This document shows, piece after piece, positions 1-8,156 of a DNA stretch of 33,412 nucleotides (within the stretch, counting starts at the first letter, position 1; every line of letters starts with the position of its first letter). The notes beneath the pieces were generated by a model. It saw only the letters and a list, made by a program, of their open reading frames with translations, was not told the DNA's origin and did not search any database. Source of the DNA: Nostoc sp. UCD121 (GTDB lineage Bacteria; Cyanobacteriota; Cyanobacteriia; Cyanobacteriales; Nostocaceae); contig NZ_JACKZS010000074.1 in the NCBI RefSeq assembly GCF_014222285.1, forward strand, positions 1 through 33,412. The letters run 5' to 3'. The translations under genes were made by a program, and so were the position numbers.

Positions 1-207
1 ATGGCGTTCAACTTGAACGGTTTCAACTTCAACCAATCAATCATTGACTCTGAAGGTCGTGTGATTGCAACTTGGGCTGATGTAATCAACCGCGCTAACC
101 TCGGTATGGAAGTAATGCACGAGCGTAACGCTCACAACTTCCCTCTAGATTTGGCATCTGCTGAATCTGCTCCTGTTGCTCTTACCGCTCCTGTTATCAA
201 CGGTTAA
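1..207 (+). CDS. psbA: Photosystem II protein D1, C-terminal 68 residues (5' end outside window)
   Basis: This is the last part of D1, the photosystem II reaction-centre protein of the thylakoid membrane. The frame is open at the window edge, and the ATG at position 1 is an internal Met, matching residue 293 of D1, so the gene is partial. The manganese-cluster ligands are all present in the segment MEVMHERNAHNFPLDLA: local H40, E41, H45, D50 and A52 correspond to His332, Glu333, His337, Asp342 and Ala344. After Ala344 follow 16 residues (SAESAPVALTAPVING), the usual extension removed by the CtpA protease to free the carboxylate that binds the cluster. Cyanobacteria usually carry several psbA copies; which D1 isoform this is cannot be told from the tail alone. 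A strong terminator follows, so it is unlinked to the genes downstream. Confidence 0.97.
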   Translation: MAFNLNGFNFNQSIIDSEGRVIATWADVINRANLGMEVMHERNAHNFPLDLASAESAPVALTAPVING

Positions 208-240
208 TTCTCAAGCATTAACTCAATTAGCTAAATAAGA

Positions 241-275
241 AAGCGCTCTCCCACTTCGGGAGGGCGCTTTTAATT
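241..275 (+). terminator. Intrinsic terminator of psbA
   Basis: A 12-bp stem (AAGCGCTCTCCC at 241-252 with GGGAGGGCGCTT at 258-269, one G-T wobble) has a five-base loop and is followed by a T-rich tail. It begins 34 bases after the psbA stop codon and should end that transcript. Confidence 0.9.
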
Positions 276-440
276 TAAGTTAGCGACGATAGATGAAGTA
301 TTTACTGGATACCTCTCTAAGAATTATGGGAGTTCATCGGAAAATACTAAAAGCTGAAACCTCAAAGATTCAGCAGTATGGCTAGAGCAGCAGTCTAGTA
401 GAAGATATTGACAAATCAGGCAGAGTATATAATATTTTTA

Positions 441-490
441 ACCCGCCTGGGCGGGTTTCGTCTGTGTAGACGCGGTTTCTAACCGCCCTT
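441..490. repeat. Partial copy of a palindromic interspersed repeat
   Basis: This lies in the gene-free stretch 208-608. A hairpin (ACCCGC at 441-446 with GCGGGT at 451-456) is followed by 29 bases (462-490) that are identical to 28043-28071, the right-hand end of the larger palindromic element between the two NTPase genes. Only the right half of that element is present here. The rest of 276-608 shows no gene and no clear regulatory site. Confidence 0.75.
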
Positions 491-608
491 CTAACGTTAA
501 GTTGACTGATTCTAAAGTTAACGAAAATTAGAATGCACAAATGCTCAAACCTGAAAAACTTTGTCAGAGTAGAAATAAGGGTTTTGACATTTACCTATGT
601 GCAATTAA

Positions 609-2372
609 ATGACTCAAATATTTGAAGGTGCAACTAAAACAGACGATTATATCCGTGTTGCTCAACTTGCAGAAATTCAGGCAGCAGGCAGTTTATTAGT
701 CCACAAGCAAAAGCACACCATTGCTTTGTTTTATTCAAACAATACAGTTTATGCAATTGATAACCGTTGTCCTCACATGGGCTTTCCCTTACAAGGAAGC
801 ACTTGCAAAGATGGTATTGTTACCTGTCCTTGGCATTACGCCCGTTTTGATCTTGCTAGTGGTGGAACGTTTGACTCGTGGGCAGATGATGTTCCTTGTT
901 TCCCAGTAGAAATCCGTGATGGTGAAGTTTGGGTAAATTTAGCGCCACTAGTTAACCCTCATAGCCACCACTCCCAACGTCTGCAAGACGGTTTAGAGCA
1001 GAATATTTCTTTAGTGATTGCGAAATCAACGCTTGCACTGTTAGATATAGGGGTGAATCCGACAGAACCATTTCTCATGGGGCTAGAATTTGGCACTCGT
1101 TATAACAAAGCAGGTTGGAGTACAGGTTTGACTATCCATACCTGCATGATGAATCTACTACCTTATCTTGATGTAGAAGACAAACCCCGTGCTTTATTCC
1201 ACGGACTGTCAGCAGTAGCTAATGATAGTGCAGGTGCGCCACCAGAGTTTGTCGTTCACCCATTACCCAACTCGAAAGTAGATTTTGCGACTCTCAAAAA
1301 CTGGTTTCGCCAATTTATTCAGGTACGGGATGCTGAAGCGGCACAAAGATGTTTAGTCTCTGCTATTCGTTCAGGAGCTAATTCAAAGCAAATAGCAGAT
1401 ATGCTGTTCTGTGCTGCTACGGATCGTCGCTATCTTGATGTTGGGCATACGCTTGATTTTATCAATAAAGCATTAGAAGCACTTGATGCTATAGCTTGGC
1501 AAGCAGCAGAATCAATTCTGGCTAGCCTAGTTTCGGGTTTAGCCAATGCCTCCCGGATGGAAGAATCCAATTCTTGGCGCTACCCTGTAGATTTGGTGGC
1601 AATATTAGAGTCGGCTTTTGAGCAATTACCGACTGTATTAAGTGTGGGCAAATCTCGACAAGGAAGTTGGTCACAAACAGATGAACTAGTACCAATTTTA
1701 CTGGGTGAAGACCCACAAGCGATCGCAGACTCGCTGTTGAATGCACTGGAAGCAGGTTGTACCGAAGAACAATTAGCTGGTGTAGTTACTTATGCAGCAG
1801 CATTACGAGTAGCTCGTTTCCATACCAATAATGACTTTGGAGATTGGAATTCAGCCCACCATCCATTTACATTTGCAAATGCCGTACATCAAGCTTTACG
1901 AAGAGTACCAACAGTCGAAGTGCTAAGAGGTGTGTTTGATGCAGCGATGAGTGTGTATTTAAATCGTTTTTTGAATGTCCCACCAGCACGCCTGCCAGAA
2001 CCTAAAGACACTGTGGAAAATCCCGAACAATTACTCCAGCAGCTACCAGATTTATTAAACCGTCAGCAGCAAGTAAACCAGACAGGGCAATTAGTTGCTA
2101 ACTATTTATATAGTGGTGGTAGTGCTGAAAAACTGATGGCAAAACTGGGGAAATTGATGTTGCGAGAAAACCGCGATTTTCATGTCATTCAAGAAATAGA
2201 AGCTGCTTTTCGTCAGTATTCTTTCCTCGGTCAAACTTCGGCTGGAATTCATATACTAGTGGCTGCATCTCGGTATTTAGCTGCTCATTCTCCGACAATG
2301 CGATCTCAAGGACAAACTTATCAAATTGCAGAACGTTTACATCAGGGCGATCGCTTATTTGAGGAATCGTGA
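609..2372 (+). CDS. Rieske [2Fe-2S] domain protein with a large unknown C-terminal region
   Basis: A Rieske iron-sulfur domain occupies about residues 14-112. The cluster ligands are complete: C54 and H56 in the CPH box and C73 and H76 in the CPWH box, in the C-x-H...C-x2-H pattern of Rieske ferredoxins and oxygenase-type Rieske proteins. The remaining 470 or so residues are mostly helical and rich in Ala and Leu, with conserved-looking His-rich patches (HTNNDFGDWNSAHHPF near residue 420). I do not recognise a catalytic domain there; it is not the iron-binding domain of a Rieske ring-hydroxylating oxygenase. No signal peptide or membrane segment is seen, so a soluble redox protein is likely. 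The substrate is unknown. The gene stands alone, between psbA and the convergent ATPase gene. There is no clear Shine-Dalgarno; the ATG at 609 was taken because the Rieske domain follows at the usual distance. Confidence 0.85.
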   Translation: MTQIFEGATKTDDYIRVAQLAEIQAAGSLLVHKQKHTIALFYSNNTVYAIDNRCPHMGFPLQGSTCKDGIVTCPWHYARFDLASGGTFDSWADDVPCFPVEIRDGEVWVNLAPLVNPHSHHSQRLQDGLEQNISLVIAKSTLALLDIGVNPTEPFLMGLEFGTRYNKAGWSTGLTIHTCMMNLLPYLDVEDKPRALFHGLSAVANDSAGAPPEFVVHPLPNSKVDFATLKNWFRQFIQVRDAEAAQRCLVSAIRSGANSKQIADMLFCAATDRRYLDVGHTLDFINKALEALDAIAWQAAESILASLVSGLANASRMEESNSWRYPVDLVAILESAFEQLPTVLSVGKSRQGSWSQTDELVPILLGEDPQAIADSLLNALEAGCTEEQLAGVVTYAAALRVARFHTNNDFGDWNSAHHPFTFANAVHQALRRVPTVEVLRGVFDAAMSVYLNRFLNVPPARLPEPKDTVENPEQLLQQLPDLLNRQQQVNQTGQLVANYLYSGGSAEKLMAKLGKLMLRENRDFHVIQEIEAAFRQYSFLGQTSAGIHILVAASRYLAAHSPTMRSQGQTYQIAERLHQGDRLFEES

Positions 2373-2410
2373 CCGAAAATTAGATGCGTTTGCTCTGTGT
2401 GATAGTGGAA

Positions 2411-4546
2411 TCAACGCAAATCTACATATTGACCTAAATCTTTATCTCTGAGAACTTGTCCCATTTTCTGATACTCCCGACGTAACGCTCGAATTAAATG
2501 TACCATCTCAATTACTCCCCCATCATCTGCTGCTAAAAAAGCTGCTGTCAGCGCAATATAGCGAATATTAGCCCCTGTAATCTCAAAATTTTGTGCCAAT
2601 AATTCTAAATCAAGATTGGGACTACAGGGGGCATTTTTGGGAAAAATTCTCTGCCAAATTAAGTGACGATTTTTTGTATCTGGTAAGGTAAATTCGATAA
2701 TAAATCGGAGTCGCCGCTCAAAAGCTTCGTCTATATTGTTACGGAGATTTGTAGTTAAAATTGCAATACCTTCATACTCTTCCATTTTTTGCAACAAATA
2801 ACCTACTTCAATATTGGCGTACCGATCGCGGGCATCTTGCACTTCAGAACGTTTGCCAAACAAGGCATCGGCTTCATCGAAAAAAAGGATGGCATTAGAA
2901 TTAGTTGCAGCAGTAAAAATGCGATTGAGGTTTTTCTCTGTCTCACCGATGTATTTACTAACTATTTGAGACAAATCAATTTTGTAAAGGTCTAATTGCA
3001 GTTGATGAGCAATCACCTCTGCTGCCATAGTTTTACCTGTACCGGAAGAACCAGAAAACAGAACATTTAGACCTTTACCTAAAGATAGGCTATCTGCAAA
3101 ACCCCATTTTTGATGTACTAAATTGCGGTATTCTGCTTCTTTGCAAATATCTTGTAGTTGTGTTATTTGGTTGGGGTGCAATACAATATCATCCCAGGTG
3201 TATTTCGGTTCGATTTTACGGGCGAGGGTCGCTAAATCGTGACCTGATTGAGCGCGAGCTGCACTACATAAGTTTAAAAATGACGGTAGTGGTTTTTCTG
3301 TTTTGAGGTCGCTAATTTGTTGCCAACGGGCGGTATTATAGGCAGTAGCGACAGCATCGGCAATTTGGTCTGGAGTTAGAAGAAAGCGATCGCTCAACAC
3401 ATCTAACTCTCGATCCTCAACAGTTATCTGGGCTGCTTTTAGGTGAGTTTGCCAGCATTCTCGGCGTTGACTAGACTCAGCAACTGTAAAGGAAACTGTA
3501 ATTAACCCGGTTGCACCCGTCGCTGTGGGTATCCAATTTTGCACTCCTGAGAGAATAGTAATACCTATATTTTTCTCTAGTTCTCTGAGGAAGGATTGAT
3601 AGGAAATTTGATGATCTTGAAGGTAGAGAATATCGAAGTTGTGGAGATACAGCAAACGATTAAAAAACCAGGCTTCTCGCCATAAAAGTTCTAGTTTTTC
3701 CTCAAAGTTGGCTTTATCCTCTACCAACTTTGCTAAATCGGCAACTAACAAGGGAACTTCCAAAGCTTTAGCAAGTATTTGAGCGGTGTGGCGTTTACCC
3801 GTGCGATCGCTCCCTTGAAAATAGAGCAGTAGGGATTGTTGTTTCTGCCAGTCTTCTCTCAATAAGGCTTCTAATGCTGTTTGTACATCTGCCTTGAGAT
3901 ATAAAGTATCGAAATATATGGTTGGTTCTAGTAGTTGACAACAAGAAATTAGTCGGGAATCTAACCCCGGTTGATGCAATAGTAATCTCACCACTTGGGA
4001 GTCGAGTATTAGACGATGAGAAAGAAGTGTAGATTGCTGCTGATGAGGTTCTGGGCAGAGATGGAGCAAACGATGGTAAATTAGGGGTGAGTTAGTAGTA
4101 AAATGCTTACGTCGTGATAGCTTTTCAGGAATGTTAGAACAGAGCAAGTTTAAGACCATATCTACTGTAGGTCTTTTGTTACTCATATCATCTTGGAGAT
4201 AGCCATAAACTCGTTCATAGTGACGATCTAATTCTGGTGCTAGGGAAATAGCGAGTATATCCAAGTCAAAGCTAGATAAACCAAAAGTATTTTGCAACCA
4301 TGCTAAGAGCGAATCTGACCGAATTGTAATAGACGATTGCTCTGATGAGATTTCAGTTTGTTTCAACCATGAAACTTCGACTTTTACCTCAACTTTTTCC
4401 TGGGTTTGCAGAGCGAAAATTTCTTGTTTAATTAACCAATCTAATCGTTGCAGCAGAGGTTGCAACCCATTTAAATCAGGACTAATTTCTACTGCTTGGG
4501 AGATGGGTTTGGTAAATATCTGCGCTCCTGCGGCTATCGAATCCAC
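2411..4546 (-). CDS. AAA+ ATPase of a contractile injection system (Afp15/Pvc15-like)
   Basis: A 711-residue protein with two AAA-type modules. The C-terminal one is intact: Walker A GSSGTGKT near residues 496-504, Walker B ILFFDEADALFG near 553-564, and the sensor/arginine stretch NNIDEAFERRLRF after it. The N-terminal module has a degenerate Walker A (GSDRTGKRHT, about 243-252) and no acidic Walker B, so it is probably inactive. Cdc48-like ATPases of this form are standard members of Afp/PVC-type CIS loci (Afp15), where they assist particle assembly. The start is a GTG preceded by AAGGA seven bases upstream, which fits translation better than any ATG nearby. The gene follows the DUF4157 gene on the same strand with a 164-bp gap, likely one transcript diverging from the structural operon. 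Confidence 0.9.
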   Translation of the reverse strand: MDSIAAGAQIFTKPISQAVEISPDLNGLQPLLQRLDWLIKQEIFALQTQEKVEVKVEVSWLKQTEISSEQSSITIRSDSLLAWLQNTFGLSSFDLDILAISLAPELDRHYERVYGYLQDDMSNKRPTVDMVLNLLCSNIPEKLSRRKHFTTNSPLIYHRLLHLCPEPHQQQSTLLSHRLILDSQVVRLLLHQPGLDSRLISCCQLLEPTIYFDTLYLKADVQTALEALLREDWQKQQSLLLYFQGSDRTGKRHTAQILAKALEVPLLVADLAKLVEDKANFEEKLELLWREAWFFNRLLYLHNFDILYLQDHQISYQSFLRELEKNIGITILSGVQNWIPTATGATGLITVSFTVAESSQRRECWQTHLKAAQITVEDRELDVLSDRFLLTPDQIADAVATAYNTARWQQISDLKTEKPLPSFLNLCSAARAQSGHDLATLARKIEPKYTWDDIVLHPNQITQLQDICKEAEYRNLVHQKWGFADSLSLGKGLNVLFSGSSGTGKTMAAEVIAHQLQLDLYKIDLSQIVSKYIGETEKNLNRIFTAATNSNAILFFDEADALFGKRSEVQDARDRYANIEVGYLLQKMEEYEGIAILTTNLRNNIDEAFERRLRFIIEFTLPDTKNRHLIWQRIFPKNAPCSPNLDLELLAQNFEITGANIRYIALTAAFLAADDGGVIEMVHLIRALRREYQKMGQVLRDKDLGQYVDLR

Positions 4547-4710
4547 TGGATATTCCTTGGGTGATATATGAGAATGGAGCAGAGTTTTTGGGCAATCGAA
4601 CTTTTTTGAGTTGAGAAATTAGGCGATCGCACTGGGGTAAGTGCAAGTGTGATTGCTGGGTTTCATTCCTCAACCCAACCTTGTATCTTAAAGGAAATAG
4701 TAGATTACGA

Positions 4711-6468
4711 TTATCCATCACCATTCAAATCTTTTAGTGCTTGTTTCATTTGTTGGATGTCTAAAATCAATCCAAAATCTGTTCCAAAACGATAATTTTC
4801 GATTCCATTTGGGAGTTGCTTCAAGAGGAGGGAAATGTTGCGTTTGTAATGGAACTCCTGAATCTGGTGTTTGAAGGTTTGCTCTGGTTTTTGAGTACCG
4901 TACATGGCAAACCACCACGTTTGGCGATCATAATTGGTCATAGACATACCCGCTGCACTTTCCAGTGATACATTATCACCGCCATCTTTCATAATCACGC
5001 CAGCCCAGTGGAAGTTCCATCCCAATGAATTATTTTTAGGACTGCGTAATGTTTCATGGTAATTGCCGCCAATATCGGGGTTTTTGTTGCCGCGCTCTCG
5101 GGCTACTTCTCCGCCTATCAGCTCGCTGACGCACTGAGCGCAATCATTGGGGAGCGCGATAGCACGCGGATAAGCATTTTCACGATTCACAAATGCGTGG
5201 AATTTGACTTGAACCTTAGCTATATCTGTAGTCATGGTTTCTAGACTTTCGTGATTTTCATATTCAAGCGTGACTTGTGCTAGCTCCATAAACAGTAAGT
5301 CATGCCGATATGGTGCAGCACGACACCATTTATTGAGGCGCATACCGATGATCCCTTTTCTGCTTAACTTTTTGCGCCAGTTGGGATCATGGCTTATTTC
5401 ATTGGCAAAATCGTTTTTGAACTCTTCCAGATCTTCTTCGACCCGGCGGAGTTCTTGCATATAGCTTTCATGCTTTGACTTCAGCATTTCGTCATCATCC
5501 CCCATGGTCGGCTGCAAGTCTTGTTCTTCAGCCGTTGTTGTGCGGGGATTTAAACGTGGTTCAACACGATAATAAGTGGTATTGCCGCCGTAATTTTTAG
5601 CCACGCCTTGGTGTAATAAGTATTTGCTACCTTTAATATCGAGTGCCAAATTGGATGTGGTAAATTGAGTGGCTGTTGCATAGACATCTTTTTGTCCTTC
5701 CCAGACGATATTCATATTTTCTGAAATGCGATTGGAATCAACCTGAAAGAAACCTTGTATGGGCGCATTGCTTGGCGGCGATGCGTGCAGTTGCAATTGC
5801 CTTCTTGGTAAGCTATGGCTGGCGCTCATAGCCTTAGCTCCCATCACATCTGCTTCATGCTCCAGCCCCTTATCATCATTGATTGAAATCCCACTTTTCA
5901 TCTGCCTAGTCGGCTTTACGTGGCCCTGCGCCTGCTGGACGATGTGCCAAGCTTCATGAGGTAAATGCTGCTCTTGTCCTGGTGCAACATAAATATCCGT
6001 CCCTTGGGTGTAGGCTAACGCTTGCAACTCAGCGGGTTTAGAGGAATTGTAGTGAACCTTCACGTCATCTATCACCATTCCAGAGAGATTTTCTATCCCG
6101 GCTTTCAGGTTATCTGGTAATCCCGTTCTGTTTTCTGGTTGTACCTCAGACATTCCAACATCGTCATTTCCCTTCGCTTGGATGGGTGCATCCACCTGCC
6201 CAGCATCATCCCACAGCTGCGCGGAAATACCTTGAAATTCAGGAACCCACTGGGTTTGCTTCCCTGCCAAAATATTTTGTGTTGACCTTGAACCGATCGC
6301 ACTCTCTAACTCCTGTCTCTCATCCCCACTCACGCTATTTGGGTCTTGTTGCACTCTCTGCACAACTGAAGACAATGATCCATAACTGGGACTAGAGGCA
6401 ATCTCTTTACTTATTGGCGTTGATGGCAGCAAGGGTGCAACTTTTTGAAATATTTGTTTTTGGTACAT
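4711..6468 (-). CDS. DUF4157 (eCIS core) protein, putative CIS cargo or toxin
   Basis: Residues 1-115 are low-complexity, with Gln/Ser-rich and PIQ-like motifs. A DUF4157 domain spans about 116-215: it contains the zincin-like HEAWH motif (171-175) and a downstream GLEHEAD box (201-207) that may supply a third metal ligand. DUF4157 marks proteins linked to extracellular CIS, many of them cargo, and the domain is thought to serve loading or processing. Residues 240-585 form an unassigned C-terminal region. In it a NDCAQC segment (C443, C446) is followed by WNFHWAGV (H487) and DNVSLES (D498, E503), a Cys-His-acid order reminiscent of papain-like hydrolases; this is inference. No signal peptide or membrane segment. 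The ATG is preceded by GGAGA at a good distance. The neighbouring ATPase and divergent CIS operon support a role as injected cargo. Confidence 0.85.
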   Translation of the reverse strand: MYQKQIFQKVAPLLPSTPISKEIASSPSYGSLSSVVQRVQQDPNSVSGDERQELESAIGSRSTQNILAGKQTQWVPEFQGISAQLWDDAGQVDAPIQAKGNDDVGMSEVQPENRTGLPDNLKAGIENLSGMVIDDVKVHYNSSKPAELQALAYTQGTDIYVAPGQEQHLPHEAWHIVQQAQGHVKPTRQMKSGISINDDKGLEHEADVMGAKAMSASHSLPRRQLQLHASPPSNAPIQGFFQVDSNRISENMNIVWEGQKDVYATATQFTTSNLALDIKGSKYLLHQGVAKNYGGNTTYYRVEPRLNPRTTTAEEQDLQPTMGDDDEMLKSKHESYMQELRRVEEDLEEFKNDFANEISHDPNWRKKLSRKGIIGMRLNKWCRAAPYRHDLLFMELAQVTLEYENHESLETMTTDIAKVQVKFHAFVNRENAYPRAIALPNDCAQCVSELIGGEVARERGNKNPDIGGNYHETLRSPKNNSLGWNFHWAGVIMKDGGDNVSLESAAGMSMTNYDRQTWWFAMYGTQKPEQTFKHQIQEFHYKRNISLLLKQLPNGIENYRFGTDFGLILDIQQMKQALKDLNGDG

Positions 6469-6879
6469 GGTTCGTCTCCGGCATTCGGTTAGGGATTGCT
6501 ATAAAAAATAGTGATCACACATACTTAAGTGTTTATGCTGGTTACAAAATTTCAGTATTTATTGTATTCAGTAATACTAGACTAAAATATTACATTTTTA
6601 TTCTAAAGCACGGAGCAAAACTCAACCCAGTTTTGAGCGCCGCAGCAAGATTCTGCAACGTTAAGTTCCTTCTTTTAAATTTAATCAATCGATTTTAGCA
6701 GACTTTTCCTAAATTACAGTTTTTGCAAATATTACTAATAGTTACAAGAATATTGACATTAACTAATGTATATTTTATTCATAAGGCTAGTAACTGGTTG
6801 TATTATTTTCAACTATCAGTTATTTTCTTTCATAAGCTTTCAAAATGAACAGTGTCATAAAACGAACATTGTTTAGATT
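6469..6879. promoter_or_regulatory. Divergent intergenic region between cargo/ATPase genes and the CIS structural operon
   Basis: This AT-rich 411-bp stretch separates two outward-reading transcripts, so promoters for both should lie here. On the plus strand a good -35 box (TTGACA, 6753-6758) is followed 17 bases later by only a weak -10 (TATTCA, 6776-6781); this would leave a leader of about 90 bases. On the minus strand GGAGA just before 6468 is the ribosome binding site of the DUF4157 gene. I saw no clear operator palindrome. A 94-codon reading frame crossing it has no coding character. Confidence 0.45.
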
Positions 6880-7464
6880 ATGTTAGATGGTCTAGACACT
6901 ACCTTAGAATTGCTACTGAAGCGAGAACTTCCACCTGATGTTCCTTCAGGAGACACAGAGGTGTTTATCAGTTTTGTTACGCCTTATCAAGGAGCAATTA
7001 AAAAAAAACCAGCAATTAATTTATTTCTTTATGATGTGCAGGAGAATCTGGAGTTACGCAGCAGTGCTTGGTCAGTGGAACGCCAAACTAATGGCAGAGC
7101 AATTAGAAAACGTCCCCCAGCTAGGGTAGATTGTTCATATCTAATTACTGCTTGGCCACAAAATGAAGAGGATGTCCAGACAGAACATCAACTTTTAGGA
7201 GCAGTGATGAAAGTGTTGCTGCGACATCGAAAACTTCCCGAACCCTTGATTGCAGATAACTTAGAAGGACAAGAACTTCCTTTAAGACTAATTAGTTTAC
7301 GTCCCAGTAACTTACAAAGTTTTGGGGAATTTTGGCAAGCAATGGGGGGAAAAGAAGGAACTAGACCCAAGGTTGTCTTGCATTGTACTGTCACTATCTC
7401 CGTTCCTGTGGATGAAGCAGGGGAAGAAGCGGGACTGGTGGGAGTTCATCAACCAAACTCTTAG
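6880..7464 (+). CDS. DUF4255 (Pvc16 N-terminal) family tail terminator
   Basis: The 194 residues match the DUF4255/Pvc16_N family throughout: an N-terminal helix (LDTTLELLLKREL), the segment PAINLFLYDVQENLELRSS, and the later RVDCSYLITAW and LLGAVMKVLLRH stretches. In Afp/PVC particles the homologue (Afp16) caps the distal end of tube and sheath and fixes particle length. It is the first gene of the plus-strand CIS operon, 14 bases before the next gene. The start is an ATG without a good Shine-Dalgarno; no better in-frame start lies upstream. Confidence in the family is high; the capping role is by homology. Confidence 0.9.
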   Translation: MLDGLDTTLELLLKRELPPDVPSGDTEVFISFVTPYQGAIKKKPAINLFLYDVQENLELRSSAWSVERQTNGRAIRKRPPARVDCSYLITAWPQNEEDVQTEHQLLGAVMKVLLRHRKLPEPLIADNLEGQELPLRLISLRPSNLQSFGEFWQAMGGKEGTRPKVVLHCTVTISVPVDEAGEEAGLVGVHQPNS

Positions 7465-7478
7465 TTTCAGGAGTAGCG

Positions 7479-8117
7479 ATGCTCGAACTATCTATAGTTA
7501 ACCAACAAATAGCGATCGCGGGTAAAGTTTTGCAAGTAGAAACCCAAAAGAATATTTCTGGTGCAATAGTTGCAATTATTGAGATGCCAGAAAAATTCCG
7601 AGCTATTTTATCTCTAAAAGCACTGCAATACGGTTCAAAATGGGAAAAAATGCCTGAGCGTCCTGACCGCAAAATTACCAGCAATGATGGTTATTTTTAC
7701 TTTACTAATTTGCCCCCTGGGGAATATCTTCTAGAAGCATCGTTACCTACCAGCCCAACTCGATACAACGAAGTCAGAAAAGAAGCTCAAGTATCTTCCC
7801 TTATCAATGGCAGAATTCCGACGACGATGGCGGATATTGTGCTTTCACCCACGGGAATTAAAGGAAAAATTACTGATGCAAACGATCCAAAAAAGGTGAT
7901 TACAAATGCAAAATTACAGATCCAAGATAGTGGAGATAATACCATTAGTGACCAACAAGGTAATTATCGCTTAATCGAATTAGAATCACCAAAATCTGGT
8001 GAGCGTAACATCACAATGATTGTCTCTGCAACAGGTTATCAGCAAGTTTCCCAGTCATTAAATATTCAGCGCGGTCAAGTAATTACAGAGCAGAATTTTG
8101 CTCTAAAACCCAAATAA
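7479..8117 (+). CDS. Carboxypeptidase-regulatory-like beta-sandwich protein, CIS accessory
   Basis: This 212-residue protein appears to hold two beta-sandwich modules of the carboxypeptidase-regulatory/transthyretin-like type. One covers about residues 10-110, with the typical DGYFYFTNLPPGEYLLEAS motif near 68-86. The second covers about 120-210 (GIKGKITDAND ... ISDQQGNYRLIEL ... VSATGYQQVSQSLNI). No enzymatic residues, signal peptide or membrane segment are seen. The classical Afp/PVC gene order has no such gene here. Its place between terminator and sheath suggests a particle decoration or adaptor, but this is inference. AGGAG lies five bases before the ATG. Confidence 0.75.
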   Translation: MLELSIVNQQIAIAGKVLQVETQKNISGAIVAIIEMPEKFRAILSLKALQYGSKWEKMPERPDRKITSNDGYFYFTNLPPGEYLLEASLPTSPTRYNEVRKEAQVSSLINGRIPTTMADIVLSPTGIKGKITDANDPKKVITNAKLQIQDSGDNTISDQQGNYRLIELESPKSGERNITMIVSATGYQQVSQSLNIQRGQVITEQNFALKPK

Positions 8118-8156
8118 ATATTTACTATTTTTCGAATATATCAAGGAACTAATGAA

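Noticed and set aside
408..433. TTGACA and TATAAT boxes upstream of the Rieske gene
   Set aside because: The spacer is only 14 bases and transcription would start directly at the repeat hairpin, so a working promoter is doubtful.
4482..4724. 80-codon minus-strand frame across the DUF4157-ATPase gap
   Set aside because: It overlaps the ends of both flanking genes in another frame, has no recognisable domain, and the GTG start of the ATPase has a better ribosome binding site.
6414..6698. 94-codon plus-strand frame in the divergent intergenic region
   Set aside because: It begins antisense inside the DUF4157 gene, has biased hydrophobic composition from AT-rich DNA, and shows no domain or ribosome binding site.
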